A stretch of 64,000 nt of DNA from Polynucleobacter parvulilacunae (GTDB taxonomy: Bacteria; Pseudomonadota; Gammaproteobacteria; Burkholderiales; Burkholderiaceae): assembly GCF_018881715.1 (NCBI RefSeq), contig NZ_JACVPW010000002.1:1-64000 (forward strand), in the 5' to 3' direction. Positions 36,645-45,112 of this stretch are shown here, piece by piece. Each line of letters begins with the position of its first letter. The first letter of the stretch is position 1. Under the pieces are notes generated by a model. It worked only from the letters and a program-made list of their open reading frames with translations, was not told where the DNA came from and made no database searches. Made by a program: the position numbers and the translations under genes.

Positions 36645-37451
36645 TTGGCACTAATCGGAGTATTTGATTCTGGCGTTGGAGGCTTATCCATTTTGGATGA
36701 GGCTCTGTGCCAGCTACCCCAACATAACTATATTTATCTAGCAGATTCTGCAAACGCGCCTTATGGTGAGAAATCCAGCGACTGGATCGCAGCACGTAGT
36801 CTTACTCTCTGTAGCTATCTAGCAAATAAGGGGTGTGATGCCATCGTGGTTGCATGCAATACCGCAACTGCCGAAGCGATAAAGCAAATTCGGGAATCGC
36901 TTGCTATTCCGATTGTTGGAGTCGAGCCAGGGATTAAGCCAGCAGCCATGCAATCCCAAAATAATATTGTTGGCGTTCTTGCTACTGAGGCAACACTCAA
37001 GAGCGATAAATTTAATGCACTATTAAATACTCTTCCCAGTGATTGCCAGTTCATCAAGCAGGCTGGCGCAGGATTGGTTCCTTTAATCGAGTCCGGTAAT
37101 GCAGATGGAGAAGAAACTCTCGAGCTCTTAGCCAAACATCTGGAGCCTATACAAGATGCTGGCGCCGACACACTCGTGCTGGGTTGTACGCACTACCCTT
37201 TTTTAAGAAAAGCAATTCGCAAATTGCTAGGTGAATCGATTGCGCTAATTGACACCAGTGATGCGGTAGTTCGCCAACTCAAGCGACAGCTAGAATCACT
37301 TCAAAAAGAAGATGGTGAAAAAGAGTTTGGCTCAGTTCTTTTCCTGAGTAGCAAGAATGAAAAGTCATTGCTATTAATGGCGCAAGATTTAATGTCTGCA
37401 GATCTCACTTCGCATAGAGTAGAAGCACGCATCTTAAGTGAAGTCAGATGA
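36645..37451 (+). CDS. murI: glutamate racemase
   Basis: Makes D-glutamate for peptidoglycan. 268 residues with IGVFDSGVGGLSIL at the N-terminus and the two catalytic cysteines in VACNTATAEA and LGCTHYPFL. The only start giving this N-terminus without a long tail is TTG at 36645; no ATG is in frame between it and the fumarase stop. The stop TGA overlaps the tonB ATG (ATGA), so translation is coupled. Confidence 0.95.
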   Translation: MALIGVFDSGVGGLSILDEALCQLPQHNYIYLADSANAPYGEKSSDWIAARSLTLCSYLANKGCDAIVVACNTATAEAIKQIRESLAIPIVGVEPGIKPAAMQSQNNIVGVLATEATLKSDKFNALLNTLPSDCQFIKQAGAGLVPLIESGNADGEETLELLAKHLEPIQDAGADTLVLGCTHYPFLRKAIRKLLGESIALIDTSDAVVRQLKRQLESLQKEDGEKEFGSVLFLSSKNEKSLLLMAQDLMSADLTSHRVEARILSEVR

Positions 37452-38161
37452 GTCATTTTCTACAAAAATTAGATGCCCATTTACCGTTTAATAAAACGGA
37501 ACGCATCATTATTGGCATCGTATTACTCTTGCATGCTCTTCCCGCCTTAGAGTTTTTACACTTTAGCCAGCGTCCGCCGAAAATGGATGATGAACGCGTC
37601 ATGGCTAATTTAGTGAGCCCAGAGGCTGCCAACAAAAGCCAGCAAGCTCCTGTCGCTACCCCACCAAAACCAAAGGAAGAGAAGAAGCCGGCAAAAGATA
37701 AGCCAAAGGAAAAACCTTCAGAAAAGCCTAGCCCAACTCAAGTGCAACAACCGCCCCAACAAAACCAAGCCCAGAGCAAGCCTGAGTCTCAATCTCAGTC
37801 GCAATCTCAATCACAGGCACAAAATGCTGCTGTTGCCCCTGCAACCAGTGGGGGTGCTAGCGGCACGCCGATTCAGACTGACATTGGTAAACTAGTTGTG
37901 GTCTATCAGCCAGACGCAGATGCTTACTACCCCTCCTTCTCCAAGCGCTCAGGCGAACAAGGATCAGTGGTAGTGCGTTTGATTATTGATGAAACCGGTA
38001 GCGTAGAAGATGTAGCATTACTGCAGTCCAGCACCTTCCCAAGACTTGATCGAGCAGCTACAGATATCGGTAAACGTTATCGCTTTAAACCTTTTTTAGT
38101 AAACGGTTCACCCCAAAGAATTTCCACCAATCTTTTAATTAAATTTAATCTCAAGAATTAA
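37448..38161 (+). CDS. tonB: TonB energy-transducing protein
   Basis: Couples proton-motive force from ExbBD to outer-membrane receptors. 237 residues: an N-terminal membrane anchor (about 20-38, RIIIGIVLLLHALPALEFL), a long periplasmic Pro/Lys/Gln/Ser-rich spacer with a KPKEEKKPAKDKPKEKP stretch and an SQSQSQSQ run, then the C-terminal TonB fold (about 150-237: YYPSFSKRSGEQGSVVVRL, ending RISTNLLIKFNL). It starts on the murI stop and is followed by exbB after five bases. Confidence 0.95.
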   Translation: MSHFLQKLDAHLPFNKTERIIIGIVLLLHALPALEFLHFSQRPPKMDDERVMANLVSPEAANKSQQAPVATPPKPKEEKKPAKDKPKEKPSEKPSPTQVQQPPQQNQAQSKPESQSQSQSQSQAQNAAVAPATSGGASGTPIQTDIGKLVVVYQPDADAYYPSFSKRSGEQGSVVVRLIIDETGSVEDVALLQSSTFPRLDRAATDIGKRYRFKPFLVNGSPQRISTNLLIKFNLKN

Positions 38162-38166
38162 TCAAT

Positions 38167-38859
38167 ATGAATACACCATTTGGCATTGCAAATCTCTGGC
38201 TTGAAGGCGATGCAATTACGCGCTTTGTGGCAATTGCCCTTCTCACCTGCTCTATCGTGACTTGGGTGATCCTGTTAACTCGCCTTTGGGATTTACGCAA
38301 TTTGCGCAAGCTCAAACCTGAGCTCGATCAATTCTGGCGTGCAACATCATTTGATCAAGGCTTGGAGGCTTTTAGCAATCATTCAGCCAACCCTTACTAT
38401 CAGATTGCCAAATCTGCAACCAAGGCGTCAGCACATCATCAGAGCCAATCCACCAACCATCGTGAATTACTGCAAACCCTGAACTATTCTGAATGGATGG
38501 CTAGAAGCGTCAAGAACAGCATTGACAGCGTTGCTGCAGGGCTGCAAAAGGGACTTACCTTCCTTGGCTCCACTGGTGCAATTGCTCCATTTATCGGCCT
38601 CTTTGGTACTGTGTGGGGCATCTATCACGCCCTCATCTCAATCAGCAGCTCAGGCAGTGCCCAAATTGATCAAGTAGCCGGCCCGATTGGTGAGGCCCTC
38701 ATCATGACCGCCCTTGGATTGGCAGTTGCGATCCCCGCAGTTCTTGCCTTTAACGCTATTAATCGTGCCAATAAATTATTTGTTGCCGATCTTAATCGTT
38801 TTGGTAACGATCTCTTAGCGTACTTTGTTACTGGTGCCCGCGTTAACGCCGGGGAATAA
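38167..38859 (+). CDS. exbB: ExbB/TolQ/MotA-family proton channel subunit
   Basis: 230 residues with the three membrane segments of ExbB: about 20-40 (IALLTCSIVTWVILL), about 130-155 (LGSTGAIAPFIGLFGTVWGI, the family signature) and about 175-195 (EALIMTALGLAVAIPAVLAF). It works with ExbD and TonB in the inner membrane. It is three bases upstream of exbD, in an order typical of ton systems. Because TonB is adjacent, ExbB is preferred over TolQ. Confidence 0.95.
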   Translation: MNTPFGIANLWLEGDAITRFVAIALLTCSIVTWVILLTRLWDLRNLRKLKPELDQFWRATSFDQGLEAFSNHSANPYYQIAKSATKASAHHQSQSTNHRELLQTLNYSEWMARSVKNSIDSVAAGLQKGLTFLGSTGAIAPFIGLFGTVWGIYHALISISSSGSAQIDQVAGPIGEALIMTALGLAVAIPAVLAFNAINRANKLFVADLNRFGNDLLAYFVTGARVNAGE

Positions 38860-38861
38860 TT

Positions 38862-39275
38862 ATGTCTTTTCATATCCAAGACGATCAAAACGACGATAGC
38901 ATCATGGCGGAAATCAACATGACGCCAATGGTGGACGTCATGTTGGTACTGTTAATTATCTTCATCATTACCTTGCCCGTGATTCAACAGGCGGTAAAGG
39001 TAGAGCTTCCAAAGGCTAATAGCGTCCGCAATGAAGTCAAGCCAGAATCAGTTCAGCTAACGATAGATGCTAATGGCCAAATCTTCTGGAATAGCACCCC
39101 CATTGATTTAAAAACATTTGATGGCTATGCAGAAAAAGCTGCACAAAAGGAGCCGCAGCCAGAAATTAATTTGCGTGCAGATAAATCAGTGAAGTATGAG
39201 TATGTAGCCCAGGTATTGGCTGCTTCACGTCGAGCCGGCTTAACTAAACTTGGGTTTGTAACAGAGCCAAACTAA
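38862..39275 (+). CDS. exbD: ExbD proton channel subunit
   Basis: 137 residues. A single N-terminal membrane helix with the essential aspartate is in INMTPMVDVMLVLLIIFI, followed by a periplasmic domain (INLRADKSVKYEYVAQVLAA). It completes the tonB-exbB-exbD set. No clear terminator hairpin follows; a 13-base tandem repeat does. Confidence 0.95.
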   Translation: MSFHIQDDQNDDSIMAEINMTPMVDVMLVLLIIFIITLPVIQQAVKVELPKANSVRNEVKPESVQLTIDANGQIFWNSTPIDLKTFDGYAEKAAQKEPQPEINLRADKSVKYEYVAQVLAASRRAGLTKLGFVTEPN

Positions 39276-39298
39276 GTTTGGCGAATCTCTTACTTAAC

Positions 39299-39337
39299 CT
39301 TCTTGTGTAGTCTTCTTGTGTAGTCTTCTTATTTAGT
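39299..39337. repeat. 13-base tandem repeat (three units)
   Basis: CTTCTTGTGTAGT occurs at 39299-39311 and 39312-39324, with a degenerate third unit CTTCTTATTTAGT at 39325-39337. It spans the space between exbD and the convergent small secreted-protein gene and runs into that gene's stop codon. Such arrays can vary by slippage; the function is unknown. Confidence 0.8.
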
Positions 39338-39796
39338 CTTATAGGGCAATTTAGCGAGCGAGCAAGTCTCTTCGCTGGTGTGTGTGCCGTTGCCGATAGT
39401 GGCGCCCAGAATGCCGCCCTGTATTTTTTCGACCTTCTTAAATTTACCGGAGACTGGATCAAGGGTAATGTTGGTAATGACAGTACCAGCTGGATAAGAA
39501 ACCCCCATCACTTCCTCGGGCTCAAACTTTGCCTCTATTGTAATCAAGATATTGGGGCGCGCAAGAGTGATACTCCTAACGACTTGTGTTCCAAATGCAT
39601 CTGACTGATCTAAATCGCGACCGTCTAGATATAGCTTTGCCTTTTGAGACCCAGAAGCAAGCATGATTTTCATCTCATACTCTTCGGTATAGTTTTTTTC
39701 AGAACGCTTGCAATTGAATTCGAGAACATCTACACCCCATGCAGCCAGAGATGAAAGAGTCAGGCAAGTGCAAAGCAATAGTTTGGCTAAGTTCAT
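39329..39796 (-). CDS. small secreted protein of unknown function
   Basis: 155 residues from ATG 39796. A clear signal peptide (MNLAKLLLCTCLTLSSLAAW, cleavage near AAWG) points to the periplasm. The mature part has two Cys (FNCKRSEKN and EETCSLAK) and beta-rich segments such as MKIMLASGSQKAKLYLDGRD and ITNITLDPVSGKFKKVEKIQ. An upstream in-frame start would translate through the tRNA-Leu gene, so it is rejected. No Shine-Dalgarno is visible. No family recognised. Confidence 0.75.
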   Translation of the reverse strand: MNLAKLLLCTCLTLSSLAAWGVDVLEFNCKRSEKNYTEEYEMKIMLASGSQKAKLYLDGRDLDQSDAFGTQVVRSITLARPNILITIEAKFEPEEVMGVSYPAGTVITNITLDPVSGKFKKVEKIQGGILGATIGNGTHTSEETCSLAKLPYKTK

Positions 39797-39802
39797 AAAC
39801 GA

Positions 39803-39833
39803 GAATGTCTTGTGAATGTCTTGTATGTGTCTT
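39803..39833. repeat. 11-base tandem repeat between tRNA-Leu and the secreted-protein gene
   Basis: GAATGTCTTGT is repeated exactly at 39803-39813 and 39814-39824, followed by a partial ATGTGTCTT. It occupies the whole gap between the tRNA 3' end and the ATG at 39796 on minus. Confidence 0.75.
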
Positions 39834-39922
39834 TGGTGCCCGAGGCCGGAATCGAACCGGCACGACTTTTTTGAGTCGGCAGATTTTAAATCTGCTGTGT
39901 CTACCGATTTCACCACTCGGGC
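39834..39922 (-). tRNA. tRNA-Leu (anticodon UAA)
   Basis: 89 bases with encoded CCA. Acceptor GCCCGAG pairs with CTCGGGC. The anticodon arm GCAGA-TTTAAAA-TCTGC gives anticodon UAA (plus-strand 39886-39888). A long variable arm (CGACTCAAAAAAGTCG) and T-arm CCGGTTCCGATTCCGG are present, as expected for a leucine tRNA. Confidence 0.96.
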
Positions 39923-40052
39923 CCGCACTAGTTACTGCCAATAAAGCCGTGCTAAATAAATCAAGACAAGTGAAATTTTAGCATGCAAGGCCCTTATAAG
40001 CCCCTGGAACTGCTTTTGGCCCACTACCCCAGGCTTGGCTTGATAAAACCTC

Positions 40053-40058
40053 TAAAAT
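40053..40058 (+). promoter_or_regulatory. putative -10 box of the penicillin-acylase gene
   Basis: TAAAAT ends six bases before the ATG at 40065, and no Shine-Dalgarno lies between. The arrangement matches that at nadA and tpsB and suggests a leaderless message. No good -35 was found. Confidence 0.4.
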
Positions 40059-40064
40059 ATCTTT

Positions 40065-42524
40065 ATGAATTTATCGCCAAAATCATCTGGACTCAGCAAG
40101 CTTTTAAGGGCTGGTCTATGGCTAATTGGGCTCTGTCTCATAGCGGGCTTAGCGGTTACTCTCGCCTATTTGTATTTCGCACAATCTAATATTTCCGGTA
40201 AGCGCACTATTAAAAGCTTGGGGGATTCAGTTACGATCACCTTTGATGAGGTCGATATTCCCCATATCAAGGCAAAGAGTCAGGCAGATGCCTACTTTGC
40301 TCTAGGTTATCTCCATGCTAGTGAGCGTTCCTGGCAACTGGAAATGAATCGCCGCATCGCCAGTGGACGTCTGTCCGAAATTTTAGGCGCTGACACTGTC
40401 AAGATTGATCGCTTTGTGCGCACCCTGGGTGTTAAACGGGCGGCAGAACGTCAATTTGATCGCTACCCTGTTTCTGCTAAGCGGCTATTGCAAGCGTATG
40501 CTGATGGCGTCAATGCCGGCAACGCTCAATTAGGATGGGCTTTACCAGTAGAGTATTTTTTAACCGGATCCAAACCAGGTCACTGGTCTCCAACGGATAG
40601 CGTTGCCTGGATGCTTATGATGGCTTATGACCTTGGTGGAAATTGGCAAAAAGAATTACAAAGACTGGAGCTCTCTCAGTACCTGAACACCAAACAAGTC
40701 TGGGAAGTGACGCCACCAAATGAACCTGGCGAGCCTGTCAGCAATATGGATTTTTCCAAACTATATAGGGACCTCAAGGTTTTTCATCCAATACCAGGTC
40801 CGGCAGAAAGTAGACCTCAGAACTTGCCCGCAACCGAACTGAGCCAGCAGGATCAGATGGGCGGTAAAGATGGTATTGGCTCCAATAACTGGGCTTTGAG
40901 CGGCAAGTTAAGCGCTTCTGGCAAGCCATTATTGGCCAATGACCCTCATCTTGGGCTATCAGCCCCCGCCATCTGGTACTTTGCCCATCTTGAGGCGCCT
41001 AACTTGAACGTCATTGGTGGAACCCTTCCCGGAATTCCTGCGGTTGTTTTGGGTAGGACTGAGAAGTTTGCCTGGAGCTTTACCAATACCGGACCCGATG
41101 TACAAGATTTGTACATCGAGCAAATTGACTCCAAAAATCCTGGCATGTATCGAGGGCCAGATGGCCCCCTTCCATTCAAAGTACATCAAGAAATTATCGA
41201 TATCAAGGGAGCGCCGTCTCTTACCTTCTTAGTAAAAGAAACTCGCCATGGACCTGTCATTTCAGATTCCCATGCAAAAGCCAAGAGCACAATAGATACG
41301 GAACGCTTTGTTCTTGCCTTGCGCTGGACAGCACTCGATCTTGAAAATCAATCGGTTGCTGGCTTGATGGATATGAATCGTGCGGCTGATCTTGATCAAT
41401 TCAAACAAGCTTTGCGAAAAAATTATGCGCCTATGCAAAACGTAGTGATGGCAGATACCGAAGGAAATATCGCCTATCAAGCTGCCGGTGTAGCACCAAA
41501 GAGAGTGTTGCACCAAGGGTTATATGGTGTTGCACCCGCCCCTGGCTGGGAAAAGCAGTATGACTGGAATGGCTACGTACCCTTTGAACAACTTCCCGCC
41601 AGCAACAATCCCGAGCAAGGATGGATTGCAACCGCCAATCAAAAAATCGTTTCCGCCAACGACCCCAACCCTTTAACGGGAGACTGGGATTTACCAACAC
41701 GTTACGATCGCATTGTTGACCTCATCAAGTCTAAAAATATTCATTCAACTGATGATATGAAAACCATGCAAGGTGACACCTTATCACTTGCAGCAACACC
41801 GCTATTAGAGCTATTCAAGTCTAGTCAAAGCTCGCATCCATTAAGCGCTAAAGCTATGGAAATTGCTAGAGGGTTTGATGGCAATATGAAAGTAGATAGC
41901 GCAGGCGCACTCCTTTTTAATGCCTGGGCTGACCAACTCACACGCAATCTTTTCTCGCGCTTGAGTTACATGTTCACTGAAAATTATGGGGCACGCAACT
42001 ACCGCTCTCCACTTTTGCAGCAAGTTAAAAATCCCAATAGCCCTTGGTGTGATGACCCCAACACAGAACGACTTGAATCCTGCCAGGACTCATCCAATAA
42101 AGCGCTAGATAAAGCGCTTGAATATTTGAGTAATGAGTACGGCAACGACCCTGCAAAATGGGCTTGGGGGAATGCGCACATTGCCATCTCAGAGCATCGC
42201 CCCTTTAGCAAGGTGCCCTTACTAGGAAGCCTGTTCAATATTAAAACCCCCTTTCCTGGTGATAGTTTTTCTATCAACGTGGGAAGACTGGAACTCATGC
42301 AGTCAAAAAATCCTTATGAGACCCTTCAAGCCCCAAGCCTAAGGACGGTCTACGATCTATCTGATCTGGAGAAATCGCTTTTCGTCTATCAAACAGGTCA
42401 GTCTGGATGGGTGCAAAGCAAGCTGTACCGGAATATGAACTCATTGTGGGCTAATAATGAATATCTCCCACTGCAAATGAAGCCAGAAAAGACCGGTCGG
42501 CAGCTAGAATTAATCATTAAGTAA
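40065..42524 (+). CDS. penicillin-acylase family N-terminal-nucleophile hydrolase
   Basis: 819 residues. A membrane anchor or uncleaved signal (about 14-36, LRAGLWLIGLCLIAGLAV) suggests periplasmic location. The precursor has an alpha part up to about residue 272 and then the nucleophile Ser273 in GIGSNNWAL, where self-cleavage occurs in this family. Further family motifs are LLANDPHLGLSAPAIWYFAH, GIPAVVLGRTEKFAWSFTNTG and WIATANQKI. Relatives cleave amide bonds of beta-lactams, acyl-homoserine lactones or other N-acyl compounds; the substrate cannot be told from sequence. It stands alone, downstream of tRNA-Leu on the opposite strand. Confidence 0.92.
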   Translation: MNLSPKSSGLSKLLRAGLWLIGLCLIAGLAVTLAYLYFAQSNISGKRTIKSLGDSVTITFDEVDIPHIKAKSQADAYFALGYLHASERSWQLEMNRRIASGRLSEILGADTVKIDRFVRTLGVKRAAERQFDRYPVSAKRLLQAYADGVNAGNAQLGWALPVEYFLTGSKPGHWSPTDSVAWMLMMAYDLGGNWQKELQRLELSQYLNTKQVWEVTPPNEPGEPVSNMDFSKLYRDLKVFHPIPGPAESRPQNLPATELSQQDQMGGKDGIGSNNWALSGKLSASGKPLLANDPHLGLSAPAIWYFAHLEAPNLNVIGGTLPGIPAVVLGRTEKFAWSFTNTGPDVQDLYIEQIDSKNPGMYRGPDGPLPFKVHQEIIDIKGAPSLTFLVKETRHGPVISDSHAKAKSTIDTERFVLALRWTALDLENQSVAGLMDMNRAADLDQFKQALRKNYAPMQNVVMADTEGNIAYQAAGVAPKRVLHQGLYGVAPAPGWEKQYDWNGYVPFEQLPASNNPEQGWIATANQKIVSANDPNPLTGDWDLPTRYDRIVDLIKSKNIHSTDDMKTMQGDTLSLAATPLLELFKSSQSSHPLSAKAMEIARGFDGNMKVDSAGALLFNAWADQLTRNLFSRLSYMFTENYGARNYRSPLLQQVKNPNSPWCDDPNTERLESCQDSSNKALDKALEYLSNEYGNDPAKWAWGNAHIAISEHRPFSKVPLLGSLFNIKTPFPGDSFSINVGRLELMQSKNPYETLQAPSLRTVYDLSDLEKSLFVYQTGQSGWVQSKLYRNMNSLWANNEYLPLQMKPEKTGRQLELIIK

Positions 42525-42608
42525 TCTATTACCTTATTAGTACTTCCTACTATAGGCGTTTAAAATACCGTATACCCGTCAACAGCAATTACTAAGGACT
42601 GAATTCTC

Positions 42609-43013
42609 ATGAAATCTATCACCACCCTGCTCGCAATTTCAGCCACATTACTGGTAAGCGGAAATGCTATGGCTGCATGGCAAGAGATTGGCAAGAACGA
42701 TCAATCTACAGTATATGTAGATACCGCTACCTTGCAAACCCAAGGCAACTTAGCCCAAATTATGTCGATGCTTGATTTTAAAAAACCGGGTCAAGATCCA
42801 CAAACCAAAGAGAATGTAAATTCCATTATTGGTTTAAATGAATACGATTGCAGCACTGGTAAATACCGCCCACTAGAATTCAAAGTATTCGCCGGTAACC
42901 GCGGTAAAGGCAAGGTCGTTGTAGATCAAAAAACTCCTGATAGCATTTTTGAAGCCATTCCAAACGGCGCATGGGCTGCTGGAGTATTTAATGTGGCGTG
43001 TCGCAGTAAGTAA
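42609..43013 (+). CDS. surface-adhesin-E-like secreted protein
   Basis: 134 residues with a signal peptide ending at NAMA-AWQ. The mature part has the layout of the Adhesin_E family: W at the start (WQEIGKNDQSTVYVDTATL), a central SMLDFKKP with the following EYDCSTGKYRPLEFKVFAG, and a C-terminal VACRSK, giving two Cys likely in a disulfide. Family members are small surface or periplasmic proteins; function here is unknown. AAGGA precedes the ATG by about ten bases, and a TAAAAT (42561-42566) may be its -10. Confidence 0.78.
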   Translation: MKSITTLLAISATLLVSGNAMAAWQEIGKNDQSTVYVDTATLQTQGNLAQIMSMLDFKKPGQDPQTKENVNSIIGLNEYDCSTGKYRPLEFKVFAGNRGKGKVVVDQKTPDSIFEAIPNGAWAAGVFNVACRSK

Positions 43014-43374
43014 TTTTCACTATTTGCAATTCATCTTCATCCGCTGGATTAGCGTAGTCTGCGCACTAGGATTTTTGAGTGCCTGCGCTGCGCCATTAGC
43101 AGTGCTTAGTAGCTCTGGTACAGCGGCAGCCAGCACCGTTGGAACGGCCGCAGTTGCTAACCCTAGTACAGCCGCCAGCCTTGCCTCTACAGCGGCGACA
43201 GGCAAGTCACCCCTAGAGCATGCTGCCTCCGCCGCCACCAAAAAGGAGTGCAGCTTCTTTAATTTGATTGACTCCAAGCCGATCTGCATTGAGATAACCT
43301 TTCCAACCATTACTGATAAAAGCGAGCCCTTGTTCGGTCCAGCCGATACACCAAGCAAATCGGCCCAACAATAA
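42991..43374 (+). CDS. Ala/Thr-rich lipoprotein of unknown function
   Basis: 127 residues from ATG 42991, which lies inside the end of the preceding gene (23-base overlap, different frame). The N-terminus MWRVAVSNFHYLQFIFIRW continues into a hydrophobic core (ISVVCALGFLSAC) ending in a lipobox-like LSAC, so lipidation is likely. The mature part is Ala/Ser/Thr-rich and then contains KKECSFFNLIDSKPICIE with two Cys. The overlap implies translational coupling to the adhesin-E-like gene. The exact start is uncertain. Confidence 0.65.
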   Translation: MWRVAVSNFHYLQFIFIRWISVVCALGFLSACAAPLAVLSSSGTAAASTVGTAAVANPSTAASLASTAATGKSPLEHAASAATKKECSFFNLIDSKPICIEITFPTITDKSEPLFGPADTPSKSAQQ

Positions 43375-43448
43375 GCCGTTGACTTAGCCCAACCCAAGGG
43401 ATAACAGTCTAAAATTGATGTTTCCTCGTATTTCCCAACAAATTGAAT

Positions 43449-44303
43449 ATGTCTACAGAAAATTACTATCTCACCCTTACCTGCCCCAATAAACCTGGCA
43501 TTGTTGCTGCGGTTTCCACCTATATATTTGAGTTGGGCGGTGATATTGAAGAAGCGCAACAGTTTGATGACAAAGCTTCGAAGCGTTTTTTTATGCGCGT
43601 CAGCTTTAGCTGCCCTACAAATGTAGATTCACTCAGAGCGGGTTTTCTGGAAATTGCCAAGCGCTTTGAGCTCACCTGGGATTTGCGTGCAGTCAAAGAT
43701 TTCAAGCGCGTATTAATCATGGCCTCAAAATTAGACCATTGCTTGGTTGACCTACTCTATCGCTGGCGGATCGGTGAATTACCAATGATTATTTGTGGCA
43801 TTGTTTCTAATCACCCTCGTGATGTCTACGCCAGCATCGATTTTGCAGGTATTCCTTTCTATCATTTACCAGTAACACCAGAAACAAAGCCGGCTCAAGA
43901 AGCAAGACTTCTTGAAATCGTTGCGGAGTCTAAAGTCGACATGGTGATTTTGGCCCGCTATATGCAAATCTTGTCAGATGATTTATCAACCAAATTATCT
44001 GGCCGCTGCATTAACGTACACCATTCATTCCTCCCCAGCTTTAAAGGCGCCAAACCATATCACCAAGCACATGCACGCGGTATCAAATTGATTGGCGCTA
44101 CTGCCCATTTTGTGACTAGCGATTTGGATGAAGGCCCCATCATCGAGCAAGACGTAACTCGCGTCACGCATGGAGATACGCCAGAGGATTTGGTACGCAA
44201 AGGAAGAGATTTAGAGCGCACTGTTCTCTCAAGAGCATTACGCTACTACCTGCATGATCGCGTACTCATTAATGGAGCTACTTCAGTAGTTTTCTCCGAC
44301 TAA
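43449..44303 (+). CDS. purU: formyltetrahydrofolate deformylase
   Basis: Hydrolyses 10-formyl-THF to formate and THF, feeding formate to PurT and balancing one-carbon units. 284 residues from ATG 43449. An N-terminal ACT domain (YYLTLTCPNKPGIVAAVSTY) is followed by the formyltransferase-like domain with CGIVSNHPRD, DMVILARYMQILS, the catalytic INVHHSFLPSFKGAKPYHQA and GATAHFVTSDLDEGPIIEQD. Upstream are TTGACT (43379-43384), ATAACA (43401-43406) and TAAAAT (43410-43415) as promoter candidates. The formate it makes is a possible substrate for the Fds enzyme in this window. Confidence 0.96.
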   Translation: MSTENYYLTLTCPNKPGIVAAVSTYIFELGGDIEEAQQFDDKASKRFFMRVSFSCPTNVDSLRAGFLEIAKRFELTWDLRAVKDFKRVLIMASKLDHCLVDLLYRWRIGELPMIICGIVSNHPRDVYASIDFAGIPFYHLPVTPETKPAQEARLLEIVAESKVDMVILARYMQILSDDLSTKLSGRCINVHHSFLPSFKGAKPYHQAHARGIKLIGATAHFVTSDLDEGPIIEQDVTRVTHGDTPEDLVRKGRDLERTVLSRALRYYLHDRVLINGATSVVFSD

Positions 44304-44304
44304 A

Positions 44305-44320
44305 GATTGCAACTGCAATC
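44305..44320. terminator. short inverted repeat between convergent purU and soxA
   Basis: GATTGCA (44305-44311) and TGCAATC (44314-44320) are perfect inverted copies with a 2-base centre, in the 26-base gap between the two stop codons. It lacks a T-run, so a terminator role is only suggested by position. Confidence 0.3.
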
Positions 44321-44329
44321 GATTGGGTA

Positions 44330-45112
44330 TTAAGGTCTGACCCCTGGTGACTCTAGGGGCAGTCCTTTAGCGCGCGACATCAGAAACAATTCAAGTTGAG
44401 CCATTTCTGGCGAGCCATATTCAAATTGCTGGGCTCTGACGCCGCTCATGCAATTTCGAAGACGACGTTGTACTGATCCTAGAGTCTGCCACTCTAAGCG
44501 ATAAATAGGATAAGCGTTTGGATGCCCTTGGGGTATTGGACTTCCACCTAGTTTTAATCCGGCCCTATCTTCATGGCATTGCGCACAAGATAAATTAAGC
44601 TGCCCCATACGCTCATTAAATATCTGTCGGCCTTTTTTCATAAACGGAGCATTGGCAGAATTTTCACTAACGGTAATTGGCATGCCTTTTGACTGATAGC
44701 TGATGAAGGCTGTTAGCGCCAGGAGATCTTTACTCTCATACGCCAATGCAGGGGCGGATTGCGCACCAACTCTACATTGATTAATTTGCCCCTCTAAGGT
44801 TTGAAGCTTGCCTTTAATCACCATTGGAAACTGAGTAGCTACACCCCGCATCGATTTTTTAGCATCGCCATGGCAAGTGCTGCAGGATTTATTTTGTGAG
44901 CCTAGATTTTGCTGCCATAAAGCTTCACCATCACCTACCCAAAACATCGCCGGGTTCAGCAATGGATCATCTTGCATAGCCTTATTCTCAGCAGACATCA
45001 ACTCATAGCTAGATTGTTGAGATGGCGGTGTGGAATTTGCAACTCCCAAGAAGCTGAGGGCAGCAAGTGGAAGGCAAATGCCTCCAAGCAAATAGGAAGT
45101 TAATCTGCTCAC
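44330..45112 (-). CDS. soxA: SoxA, di-haem c-type cytochrome of SoxAX
   Basis: SoxAX normally couples thiosulfate oxidatively to the SoxY cysteine in the periplasm. 260 residues with a signal peptide (SYLLGGICLPLAALSFLGVA). Two haem sites are C77-S-T-C80-H81 and C176-A-Q-C179-H180. C221 in RNCMSGVRAQ is the persulfide-forming active-site cysteine expected in SoxA. The C-terminus ends SPGVRP, as in the family. Its ATG overlaps the soxZ stop (ATGA). It is the last gene of the ior-sox unit, and soxB is not found after it. Confidence 0.95.
   Translation of the reverse strand: MSRLTSYLLGGICLPLAALSFLGVANSTPPSQQSSYELMSAENKAMQDDPLLNPAMFWVGDGEALWQQNLGSQNKSCSTCHGDAKKSMRGVATQFPMVIKGKLQTLEGQINQCRVGAQSAPALAYESKDLLALTAFISYQSKGMPITVSENSANAPFMKKGRQIFNERMGQLNLSCAQCHEDRAGLKLGGSPIPQGHPNAYPIYRLEWQTLGSVQRRLRNCMSGVRAQQFEYGSPEMAQLELFLMSRAKGLPLESPGVRP

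Noticed and set aside
39797..39928. Longer start for the small secreted protein
   Set aside because: The extension would translate through tRNA-Leu and place the signal peptide internally.
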